This document shows, one piece after another, positions 21,691 to 29,019 of a DNA stretch of 45,059 nt. Source of the DNA: Ruthenibacterium lactatiformans (GTDB lineage Bacteria > Bacillota > Clostridia > Oscillospirales > Ruminococcaceae); contig NZ_JXXK01000030.1 of assembly GCF_000949455.1 (NCBI RefSeq), forward strand, positions 1-45,059, given 5' to 3'. The notes under the pieces were generated by a model. That model was not told the DNA's origin. It was given only the letters and a program-made list of their open reading frames with translations, and did no database searches. A program made the translations under genes and the position numbers. The stretch's first letter is position 1. The number at the start of each line of letters is the position of its first letter.

Positions 21691-23877
21691 GTGCCGCACC
21701 GCAAAAAACATACCATGCGCTGGCTGCGCTCCATTCTGGCCGTAGTGCTTTCGTGCCTGCTGCTCTGCTCGCTGCTGTGCCTGTATGTCCTGCATGTGCT
21801 GGAGCGCACGGTGGTGGAGACCAACACCGCCCTGACGGCTTATGTGCAGAAAAGCGTCGATACCCGCCTGGAGGAGCTGCACCGCTATTCCACTACCATT
21901 GAGATCACGCACGCCAACACGCTGCTCAAAAACCTGCGGGAGCTGCCCGGCACCCTGCCCGCGCAGGCGTACCAGCTTTCCGTCACGCTGCGGGATTTTC
22001 TCGTCACGAACAAGCTCGCCCGGGGCGTATACCTCTATTACCCGCGCACGGGGCTTGTGGTGGGCAATATGGGCTGCTTCGAGGCCGCCTCCTATTACGC
22101 CCTGCAGGGCGTGCCGCAGCGCGAGGGCTATGACGCATGGCTCGCGGAGCTGACGAAAAGCCATGACACGCGCTTCATGCTGCTGCAGATGCCCAAGGAC
22201 GAACGCCTGTGCTATGTGCGCGAGATGCGCATGACGGGCGAGATCGCGGCGGTCGTTGTGATCGAGATAGACCGGGAGGAGCTGCTGCGCGCCTTCGACG
22301 CGGCCGGCCTGCCCGGAGACTCCGCCACAGGGGTGCTGCTGGACGGGCAGCTGGTGGCCGCCACAGGCAATATGGCGCTGCTGGAGGACACGCCCGGGCT
22401 TTATGCGGCCTGGTGCGCGGACCCGCAGGCCAGCCCCGAAAGCGGCGGCAGCTTTGCGTTTTTCAATGCCTCCGCCCTGCCCGGGCTGGATTATGTGAGC
22501 GTGTATTCCGCGCGCGGCCTGCTGCGCACGGTGCGCTTTACGCTGGCCGTGTGCGTGGCGGGCGCGGTGTGCTGCCTGGCCGCGGGCGTGGCGGCCAGCG
22601 TGTTCATCAGCCGCCGCAACGCGAAGCCTATGGAAAAGCTGCTGGCCGCGCTGGGGGCGCAGGGCTCCGGCGCGCAGGACGAATACCAGTTCATCACCAA
22701 CAAGATCGAACAGATGATGACGGAAAAATACAAGAGCGAAGAGCTGATGCAGGAGCACCAGACGCTGCTGAACGGCCTGTTCCTGAGCACCGTCCTGCGC
22801 GGCGGCCTGCACAGCGAAAACGCGATCTTCGCCGCGGCCAAGCGCTACGAGGTGAGCTTCGAGCATCCCACCTATCAGGTGCTGGTGCTGGCCGGCACCG
22901 AGCGCAGCGTCCCGGACGCCGGGCCGGAGCCCGGCCTGCTGCACGGCACGCTGGCCGCGCTGGGGCACGAGGGGCTGGTATCCGCTTACGGCGGCCGCTA
23001 CGTGGTGCTGCTGAACGCGGAGGAATGCCTGCCCGACAGCCAGGCCGAGGCCCTTGCCCGCGCGCTGCTGGACCAGGCCTTTCCCGCCCGGCCCGCCCAC
23101 GCGGGCGTCGGCCCCTGCTACGACAGCATGACGGACATCCTGACCAGCTACAACTGCGCGCTGCTGGCGCTGCGCTGCGAGGCGCCCTCGGCCCGCCACC
23201 CGGTGAACCGCTATACGCCCCGCCTTACCCGCGCGGACTGCGGCGACCCCGGCGTGATGCAGGCGTTCAGCCACCGCATTTACGAAAAGCAGTTTGCCCA
23301 GGCCCAGCAGCTGATGGAGCGCCTTTATACCGAATACCTGTACGCGGGCGCGCCCGCCGGCACCGAGGCCATGCGGCAGAGCGCCGTGGACAATCTGCTG
23401 GCGGACGCGCTGCGCGCCGCTTTGCCCGAGGCCCGCGCCGCGCAGGAGGTGCGCGCGCTGACGGCCGCCGGCCCGCCCCACGCCCAGCGCCGCCAGGCCC
23501 AGCACGCGCTGGCCGTTCTGGTACAGGCCGCCGCGCCGGGCGCCGAGGACAAGGAGCCCGTGGCCGTGCGCGCCAAGCGCATCATCGACGAAAATTTTGC
23601 AGACCCGATGATGGGCCTTTATCTCGTCTCCGAGCAGCTCAACGTCAGCAACTCCTATCTGTCCACCACGTTCAAGGCCACCTACGGCGTCAGCATCATC
23701 CAGTACATCAACCGCCTGCGGGTGGACCAGGCCAAGAGCCTGATCCTGAACACCGATATGAACATCAAGGACATCGCTCAGACCGTGGGCTTTTCCAGCG
23801 ACATCAACTTCATCCGGGTGTTCAAAAAGCTGGAGAACCGCACGCCCACCACGCTCCGGCGGGAAAGCCGCCCCTGA
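21691..23877 (+). CDS. Membrane-anchored AraC family regulator with extracytoplasmic sensor
   Basis: A 728-aa one-component sensor. A basic N-terminus and a first membrane helix (about 10-33, RSILAVVLSCLLLCSLLCLY) lead to an extracytoplasmic sensor domain (about 35-270). A second helix (about 273-300, FTLAVCVAGAVCCLAAGVAA), a cytoplasmic linker and a C-terminal AraC double helix-turn-helix follow (about 625-728, LVSEQLNVSNSYLSTTFKAT and NIKDIAQTVGFSSDINFIRV). Such proteins usually activate a neighbouring sugar uptake operon on sensing the sugar outside. The start is GTG 21691, with GGAAAAGGGGG upstream. It is divergent from the ABC operon. Confidence 0.92.
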   Translation: MPHRKKHTMRWLRSILAVVLSCLLLCSLLCLYVLHVLERTVVETNTALTAYVQKSVDTRLEELHRYSTTIEITHANTLLKNLRELPGTLPAQAYQLSVTLRDFLVTNKLARGVYLYYPRTGLVVGNMGCFEAASYYALQGVPQREGYDAWLAELTKSHDTRFMLLQMPKDERLCYVREMRMTGEIAAVVVIEIDREELLRAFDAAGLPGDSATGVLLDGQLVAATGNMALLEDTPGLYAAWCADPQASPESGGSFAFFNASALPGLDYVSVYSARGLLRTVRFTLAVCVAGAVCCLAAGVAASVFISRRNAKPMEKLLAALGAQGSGAQDEYQFITNKIEQMMTEKYKSEELMQEHQTLLNGLFLSTVLRGGLHSENAIFAAAKRYEVSFEHPTYQVLVLAGTERSVPDAGPEPGLLHGTLAALGHEGLVSAYGGRYVVLLNAEECLPDSQAEALARALLDQAFPARPAHAGVGPCYDSMTDILTSYNCALLALRCEAPSARHPVNRYTPRLTRADCGDPGVMQAFSHRIYEKQFAQAQQLMERLYTEYLYAGAPAGTEAMRQSAVDNLLADALRAALPEARAAQEVRALTAAGPPHAQRRQAQHALAVLVQAAAPGAEDKEPVAVRAKRIIDENFADPMMGLYLVSEQLNVSNSYLSTTFKATYGVSIIQYINRLRVDQAKSLILNTDMNIKDIAQTVGFSSDINFIRVFKKLENRTPTTLRRESRP

Positions 23878-24002
23878 CCCCCGCCAAAGCAGCGGCCGCG
23901 GCGCTGTTTTGCCGGCGCGGCCGGGCGCCCGCCCGTCCTTTTAAGCCTGCGGGCAAAAACGGCCCCGCCCGGCCGTTTTTGCCGCTTTGCTCGGCAAGCC
24001 CG

Positions 24003-24042
24003 AAAAAAGCCTCATGCAGTTCATCTGCATGAGGCTTTTTGT
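24003..24042. terminator. Bidirectional terminator between AraC/sensor and aldo/keto reductase
   Basis: AAAAAGCCTCATGCAG and CTGCATGAGGCTTTTT pair perfectly around TTCAT, with A and T tracts on the two sides. It serves both convergent genes. Confidence 0.92.
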
Positions 24043-24054
24043 GCCCTGCGGGAA

Positions 24055-25191
24055 TTATTTTTCCCGCAGCTTTTCCTCCAGCGCGCGCAGCTTTGCCATC
24101 TCCTCCGGGATGCCGATGTGCTGCGGGCACACCCGGGCGCACTTGCCGCAGGCGCGGCAGGCGGCCGGGCGGGCGGCGGCGGGGATATCCCCGCTCTCTT
24201 TCAAAAAGCGGCCGGTGCTTTTCGCCGCGGCGCAGCGGTTGTACGCTTTGAACAGGCCGGGAATGTCCACCCCGAACGGACAGGGCATGCAGTACCGGCA
24301 GCCCGTGCAGGGGATGCGCTGGGCCCGCTTGTCGATGCGCACGGCCCGGGTGAGCGCGTTCTGCTCGGACTTTGTCAGCGGCTGGAAGGGCGACATCGCG
24401 GCAAGGTTGTCCGCAAGCTGTTCCTCGCTGCTCATGCCCGAAAGCACCACCAGCACGCCCGGCAGGCTGGCCGCGAAGCGGATGGCCCAGGACGCAATGC
24501 TGCGGCCGGGCGCCTTCGCCTTCAGCACCGCCTCGGCCTCCGGGCACAGGGAAGCCAGCGCGCCGCCGCGCACAGGCTCCATCACGATGCACGGCAGGCC
24601 GTATTCCTGCAATATTTCGTACTGCTCCCGGGCGCGCTGCACGGTCCAGTCCAGATAATTCAGCTGCAGCTGGGCAAAATCCCACGGGTAGGCGGCGCAT
24701 ATCGCGCGCAGCACGGCGGGCTTGTCGTGGAACGAGAAGCCCAGGCGGCGGATCTTCCCCTCGGCCTTTTTCCGCGCCAGAAATTCAAACGCGCCGATGC
24801 GCCGGATCTTCTCGAACCGTTCGGCGTCCACCGCGTGGCACAGGTAAAAATCAAAATAGTCCACACGGCAGTTGGCCAGCTGCTCGTTGAACACCTGCTC
24901 CATATCCTCCTGCGTTTCCAGCTTCCACAGCGGCATCTTCGTCGCCAGGTAAAACGATTCCCGCGGATATTTTTCCAGCGCCGCGCCGATGAATTTTTCC
25001 GCGCCGCCGCCGTGGTACGGATACGCCACGTCAAAATAGGTAATGCCCCCGCGCACGGCCTCGTCCACCAGCGCCCCGGCGCGCGCGTAGTCGATGGCGG
25101 TGCCGCCCGGCTCCAGCGTGGGCAGGCGCATACAGCCCAGCCCCAGCAGCGAAGGGCGGCAGTCCGTATCCCTGTAAGAACGGTATTCCAT
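24055..25191 (-). CDS. Aldo/keto reductase with C-terminal 4Fe-4S domain
   Basis: A 378-aa soluble oxidoreductase. The AKR barrel (about 1-285) has the catalytic set D54, Y59, K85 and H119 (TYFDVAYPYHGG, ATKMPL, FYLCHAVD). The C-terminal extension carries two cysteine groups: C295/C298/C301/C304 (CTGCRYCMPC) and C345/C348/C351/C355 (CRACGKCARVC). Together these form ferredoxin-like sites for two [4Fe-4S] clusters. This fused architecture is common in anaerobic Clostridia and suggests electron exchange with ferredoxin instead of simple NADPH use. The substrate is unknown. It has its own promoter and is convergent with the AraC gene. Confidence 0.93.
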   Translation of the reverse strand: MEYRSYRDTDCRPSLLGLGCMRLPTLEPGGTAIDYARAGALVDEAVRGGITYFDVAYPYHGGGAEKFIGAALEKYPRESFYLATKMPLWKLETQEDMEQVFNEQLANCRVDYFDFYLCHAVDAERFEKIRRIGAFEFLARKKAEGKIRRLGFSFHDKPAVLRAICAAYPWDFAQLQLNYLDWTVQRAREQYEILQEYGLPCIVMEPVRGGALASLCPEAEAVLKAKAPGRSIASWAIRFAASLPGVLVVLSGMSSEEQLADNLAAMSPFQPLTKSEQNALTRAVRIDKRAQRIPCTGCRYCMPCPFGVDIPGLFKAYNRCAAAKSTGRFLKESGDIPAAARPAACRACGKCARVCPQHIGIPEEMAKLRALEEKLREK

Positions 25192-25251
25192 AACGATTCC
25201 CCTTTTCCGTTTCCCACGGGCGCGCCGCGCCCGTGCAGTATTCCTGCTTTC

Positions 25252-25280
25252 AGTATAAGGGCGCGGCGAAAAAAATGCAA
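25252..25280 (-). promoter_or_regulatory. Promoter of the aldo/keto reductase
   Basis: On the minus strand TTGCAT (25280-25275), 17 bp, TATACT (25257-25252), about 60 bp before the start codon. Confidence 0.75.
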
Positions 25281-25348
25281 TGCGGGGCTTTTCTTCTCCC
25301 GATTCCCCTTTGGACGGATGGCTTCAGCTTCGTCCATTTCACGATGCA

Positions 25349-25377
25349 TTGAATAAAGCGGGAAAATATTGTATATA
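25349..25377 (+). promoter_or_regulatory. Promoter of the SUKH gene
   Basis: TTGAAT (25349-25354), 17 bp, TATATA (25372-25377), about 40 bp before the start codon. Confidence 0.6.
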
Positions 25378-25418
25378 GGTAAATAAAAAGAAAAGTTGGT
25401 AATTGCAGGAGGCATACG

Positions 25419-25967
25419 ATGGCATTGGAAAAAGTTTATGATTATTTCCATAATTATGATAGGCAGACTTATCAGGTTGTAGCTTGTATGGGAAATGAGC
25501 CGTCGGAGCACGATATAAAGAAATTTGAACATCAGTATGGGATAAATCTTCCTGCTGATTTTAGAGAGTTCACTATGTCCCCATTAGGCGGACTTTATAT
25601 GGAGGTTCGGGAAGAAATATGGCCACGGGCGAAACAGTATGACATAGGCCCATTTTGGTCGTTCTGCCGAGGAATTATAGTCTATGGAATTGCCAATGGA
25701 ATACCCGATTTTTTGGATATTCGTGAGAAAACGAAAGAACTGCACGATGAAGGGTTTACTGGTTTTATCCCGTTCTTGTCCATTATAGGGAATGGTGATG
25801 AAATATTTTGTTTTGACAAGGATAATAACATAGTCCTTCTGGACTGCTATACAACAGGAGAAGCTGCACCGGTTGAAGGGGCTTTTTCAGATTGTTTGAT
25901 GAAACAAATTGCGGAGTTGGAAGAACGGAAAAACAAGAAAATCCGGGGAGAGGATAAAAATAACTAA
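25419..25967 (+). CDS. SMI1/KNR4 (SUKH) family protein, probable toxin-immunity protein
   Basis: A 182-aa soluble protein of the SUKH superfamily. The N-terminal signature EPSEHDIKKFEHQYGINLP followed by ADFREFTMSPLGG (about residues 27-58) is characteristic. It is followed by the late GFIPFLSIIGNGDEIFCFD strand region, where SUKH proteins have a G/N-D/E turn. SUKH proteins are common immunity proteins to contact-dependent or secreted polymorphic toxins. No toxin gene is adjacent, so it would be an orphan immunity gene. It is clearly AT-richer than its neighbours and has its own promoter. CAGGAGG lies 6-7 nt before the ATG. Confidence 0.88.
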   Translation: MALEKVYDYFHNYDRQTYQVVACMGNEPSEHDIKKFEHQYGINLPADFREFTMSPLGGLYMEVREEIWPRAKQYDIGPFWSFCRGIIVYGIANGIPDFLDIREKTKELHDEGFTGFIPFLSIIGNGDEIFCFDKDNNIVLLDCYTTGEAAPVEGAFSDCLMKQIAELEERKNKKIRGEDKNN

Positions 25968-26159
25968 TTCCGGTTTGCCGGGCTTGCCGTCCATGAATCT
26001 GCCCCTCCGTCAATTTCGGCAAAGGGAGGTTATTTATAGCCTAAACCTGTTCAAAAGGCAAAAGGGGGGCTTTTCTTGTTCACAAATCCCGGCTATAATG
26101 GGATATGTTGTAATTTGCGGCCCTGTGCGGCCGCGCAAAAAATCAATGAGGTGAAAAAC
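25968..26159. other. Intergenic region with a -10-like element
   Basis: No gene seen. TATAAT at 26094-26099 is a good -10 for the following membrane-protein gene; the -35 is weak. Confidence 0.5.
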
Positions 26160-26576
26160 ATGTTTTTATCGGTGATCCTCACCATCGCGGCCGCGTATAT
26201 GGCCCTGCAATGCGGCCTGACGGCCTTTTCCGTTCCCTTTGCGTCCTGGACATGGCTTTCCTGGCTGTATCTGGCCATGGCCGCCGTGATGATCGGCGTC
26301 TGCGTGGTCAGCGCGCGCCGCGCCGTGCGCGCCTACAAAAAGCAGGCCGAAAAAATCAAGGAAGAACAGGCCCGGGAGCTGGAAAAGCTGCACGCCAAAC
26401 GGCGGGCGCTGTATCTGGACGAGGACATCGACATTGAGGCCGAGGCCGCGAAGGCCGAAGCCGCGCGCCTGGCCGCCCAGGCGGAGGAGGCCGCAGGGGC
26501 AGACGCGCCGGACGGCAGCGCGGACGACGGGGAAAGCGGCGAAGCCGCCGAAGAGGAGGACGGCGGCGACGATTGA
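26160..26576 (+). CDS. Small membrane protein with long acidic cytoplasmic tail
   Basis: A 138-aa protein. Two hydrophobic helices (about 1-22, FLSVILTIAAAYMALQCGL, and 31-50, WLSWLYLAMAAVMIGVCVV) are followed by a basic, coiled-coil-like stretch (RRAVRAYKKQAEKIKEEQARE) and an Ala/Glu/Asp-rich tail ending EEEDGGDD. ATG 26160 is preceded by GAGGTG. I do not recognise the family. The layout suits a membrane anchor or scaffold. It has no clear partners; the next gene is 98 bp downstream on the same strand. Confidence 0.75.
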   Translation: MFLSVILTIAAAYMALQCGLTAFSVPFASWTWLSWLYLAMAAVMIGVCVVSARRAVRAYKKQAEKIKEEQARELEKLHAKRRALYLDEDIDIEAEAAKAEAARLAAQAEEAAGADAPDGSADDGESGEAAEEEDGGDD

Positions 26577-26674
26577 CCCGCGCCGCGCCCGGCAAAGGGA
26601 CGCGCTTTCCGGAAGAAATTGCCTTGCGTATCCCGCGCCCCCCTGCGCACAATAACAGCACGGGGGTGTTTAAA

Positions 26675-26899
26675 ATGCAAAACCAAACCAACAAGGAAAG
26701 CCAAAACCGGCACGGGCAGCCCAGCGCCCACGGCAAGCAGCACAAGGCCCACGGCCATGTGGAGCAGGCCCGAAGGGACGGCCAAACTGCCACCAGCGAA
26801 AACGTGTATGAAAACCTTGCAGAAAACGCCTGGTTTCCCGCTTTGTACGCGGACGAGGTTTTGATGGACGATTTCGGCCCGGATTTTCCGGAAGTGTGA
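26675..26899 (+). CDS. Small hydrophilic His-rich protein of unknown function
   Basis: A 74-aa protein. The N-terminal half is rich in His, Gln, Lys and Asn (GQPSAHGKQHKAHGHVEQAR) and probably disordered. The C-terminal half is acidic and more ordered (ENVYENLAENAWFPALYADE). There is no signal peptide or membrane segment. ATG 26675 has GGGGGTG 6 nt upstream, preferred over an in-frame start overlapping the previous gene. Several His residues could bind metal, but no motif is recognised. A strong terminator follows. Confidence 0.6.
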   Translation: MQNQTNKESQNRHGQPSAHGKQHKAHGHVEQARRDGQTATSENVYENLAENAWFPALYADEVLMDDFGPDFPEV

Positions 26900-26929
26900 C
26901 CTGCACAAAAAGTTTATCCGGCACAGATA

Positions 26930-26977
26930 AAGCAGCCCGGGAAGCGCCGCTCAACGCGGCGGCTTCCCGGGCTGCTG
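26930..26977. terminator. Strong terminator shared by convergent genes
   Basis: AGCAGCCCGGGAAGC pairs with GCTTCCCGGGCTGCT, enclosing a second small CGCCG/CGGCG stem. It overlaps the last codons of the chloramphenicol acetyltransferase gene. Confidence 0.85.
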
Positions 26978-27637
26978 TTCTATCTCCTGTTCTAGCTCCT
27001 GCGGAAAAGCGTCCATCCATGTCTGAAGCCCGTTTATAAACCGTGAAAGATGGTATCCGTCGCACACCGCATGGTGTACCTGCACAGCCAGCGGCAGGCG
27101 CATTTTCCCGCCATCGGAAAAATATTTTCCAATCGTGAAAATCGGCAGGAAATAGTCATATCCGTTCTGCAAATTCAGGTTGAAGCCTGTAAAGCTCGAC
27201 CAGGGAATGCAGGACACGTTGAACAGGTTTTTGCCTGCGGGCGGCTTTGAAAGCTCCGGAGCATTCCGGTACCGCGCCATATCCTCCCGATACCGCGCCA
27301 GAAACACCGCAGGCGACGCATCGTATGCCGTCCAAACCTCCGTGAAGCTTTCTGTCTCCTTATGGAAAACCGTATAACAGGGGTCGCAGTGGCTGTAATA
27401 TCCCACATTTCCCATTTCATCCTGGGCCATCCGAAATTCCGCATGCCGGTTGACCTCCCGTGCAAGCCCATATAAGACCACGGGAAAAAACGGCAGCCCC
27501 TTTTCCCGCACCCCGCACAACAGTTTTGTGACATCCAGCGCCACCGTCATACTGTATGTGCAGGGCACCGCTTCGGCATAATGCTCATATCTCTTTTTCC
27601 GTTCCCACGCCTGCATGTCGATTTTATGAAACGTCAC
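26951..27637 (-). CDS. cat: Type A chloramphenicol O-acetyltransferase
   Basis: A 228-aa acetyl-CoA-dependent enzyme that O-acetylates chloramphenicol. It has the catalytic QVHHAVCDGYH motif (His pair at about 188-189), the SCIPWSSFTGFNLN substrate-pocket motif and the KYFSDGGKMRLPLAVQ strand, all typical of classical CAT trimers. The start is unusual: AGGAGG abuts the ATG at 27643 but lies 6 nt before the in-frame GTG at 27637, so GTG is the likelier start. It is the last gene in a minus-strand run after cytidine deaminase, without mobile-element signs next to it. Actual resistance needs testing because many gut homologues are untested. Confidence 0.92.
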   Translation of the reverse strand: MTFHKIDMQAWERKKRYEHYAEAVPCTYSMTVALDVTKLLCGVREKGLPFFPVVLYGLAREVNRHAEFRMAQDEMGNVGYYSHCDPCYTVFHKETESFTEVWTAYDASPAVFLARYREDMARYRNAPELSKPPAGKNLFNVSCIPWSSFTGFNLNLQNGYDYFLPIFTIGKYFSDGGKMRLPLAVQVHHAVCDGYHLSRFINGLQTWMDAFPQELEQEIEQQPGKPPR

Positions 27638-27759
27638 AGCCATCCTCCTGTTCTCTGTACCGTCTTCTTCAGCGCACATGAACAGCGCGCGTTATCCCAC
27701 GCTCCGGCCGTGCGGCCCGTCCCGCCCCGTCAAAGCCGGCGGCCTGCCGCCGCGCAGGG

Positions 27760-28158
27760 TCACCGGAACCGCTCCGCGCCCCACCAGTGCGGCATCAGCT
27801 CCCGCAAACGCACCGTTTTCCCGGTTTCGGCGTCCGCCAGTATTTCAAGGCCGGGGCTGTCCTTATCCAGCTGCATCATGAATTCCCTGCACGCGCCGCA
27901 GGGCATTCCCACGCGCCCGTCCCCCATCACGCACACCAGCCGCACAATGCGGCTCTCCCCGTTCGTGATCATATTGGCGATGGCGCTGCGCTCCGCGCAC
28001 ATGCCCAGCGTACAGGCGGTGTCGATGCACACCCCGGTGTAAACATTTCCCGCCGCGGTGAGAATGGCGGCGGCCACGCCGCCGGCCTCGATGAACGGCG
28101 AGACCGCGCGGGGGGCCAGCTTCTCCGCGGCTTTGTCATAAAGCTCTTTCCATTGCAT
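27760..28158 (-). CDS. cdd: Cytidine deaminase
   Basis: A 132-aa zinc enzyme that converts cytidine and deoxycytidine to uridine forms in pyrimidine salvage. It has both zinc motifs: CAERSA (C54 ligand, E56 proton shuttle) and PCGACR (C87 and C90). The length is normal for the homotetrameric short form. ATG 28158 has GAGAGGG 7 nt upstream; longer starts are Lys/Arg-rich and unlikely. It lies between the GNAT gene (85 bp upstream) and cat. Confidence 0.95.
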   Translation of the reverse strand: MQWKELYDKAAEKLAPRAVSPFIEAGGVAAAILTAAGNVYTGVCIDTACTLGMCAERSAIANMITNGESRIVRLVCVMGDGRVGMPCGACREFMMQLDKDSPGLEILADAETGKTVRLRELMPHWWGAERFR

Positions 28159-28243
28159 GGTATGACCCTCTCTTTTCTTTTTACAGGCCGCCCTTGCGCC
28201 GCCTCCCAATATTCCCGCGGGCCGCGGCCGGGCGCGCGGCGCG

Positions 28244-29014
28244 TCACTGCCCGTTCAGCTCCCGCACAAACGCCTCGGGCTTTGCCGTCAGCTCGGCCCA
28301 GGCAGGCACAAAGCCGCATTTCACGGCGTTGCGCACCGATTTGATGTTTGACCACGCGGCGCAGTAAAACGGCACCTTTCCCCGGGCAAGCGTTTCGGCC
28401 GCAAGGCGGGACGTCAGCGCGGCGGCAACGCCCCGGCGGCGGTATCCGGGCAGCACGTCCACGCCGATCTGCCACATGCTTTCACAATCCGCCGAACAGC
28501 CGGCCAGGCCCACCAGCCTTGCGCCGTCGTACGCGCCCACGGCCAGCACGTCCAATTCCCTCCGTTTTTCGCACAGAGCGTTGCTCCATTCCGTCCGGTA
28601 CAGGCCCGCGAAGTCCGCAGGCCCCAGCACCTTCAGCGCATACCCGCAATCCCACTGCCGCATGCGGGAAACATCCGGAAGAAAATATTCCGCCATGAAG
28701 CATATCCGCATGCCGAAGGGACGCAGCGCGTCCGCCAGCACGTTCATGTTCGGCGTTTCAAAGCAATGCTCGGGCGCATACCGCTCCACGTAGGCCCGCA
28801 CGGCTGCCTCGGCCTCGGGCGCGACGGAAGCCACCACGTTGCCGCCGTAGGAGACAAGGTCGCAGAAAAAGGGCAGCGACAGATATTTCCGCGCCCCGGC
28901 ATGGGGCGCGGAACGCACCACCACGCTGTGCTCCCGGCCGAAGTCCTCCGGGCTGCAATTCAGATCAACGGCGGACTGCCGCAGCGCGGCGGCCCATATT
29001 TCCTCTTTTGTCAT
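28244..29014 (-). CDS. GNAT family N-acetyltransferase
   Basis: A 256-aa protein with an unassigned N-terminal domain (about 1-125) and a C-terminal GNAT domain (about 130-250). The acetyl-CoA loop is in IGVDVLPGYRRRGVAAALTS and the late strand is in FYCAAWSNIKSVRNAVKCGF. The substrate is unknown. The ATG at 29014 has GGAAGGG 9 nt upstream, whereas the ATG at 29023 abuts the ribosome site, so 29014 was chosen. It follows the GH3 gene almost directly and is probably co-transcribed with it. Confidence 0.88.
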   Translation of the reverse strand: MTKEEIWAAALRQSAVDLNCSPEDFGREHSVVVRSAPHAGARKYLSLPFFCDLVSYGGNVVASVAPEAEAAVRAYVERYAPEHCFETPNMNVLADALRPFGMRICFMAEYFLPDVSRMRQWDCGYALKVLGPADFAGLYRTEWSNALCEKRRELDVLAVGAYDGARLVGLAGCSADCESMWQIGVDVLPGYRRRGVAAALTSRLAAETLARGKVPFYCAAWSNIKSVRNAVKCGFVPAWAELTAKPEAFVRELNGQ

Positions 29015-29019
29015 ATACG

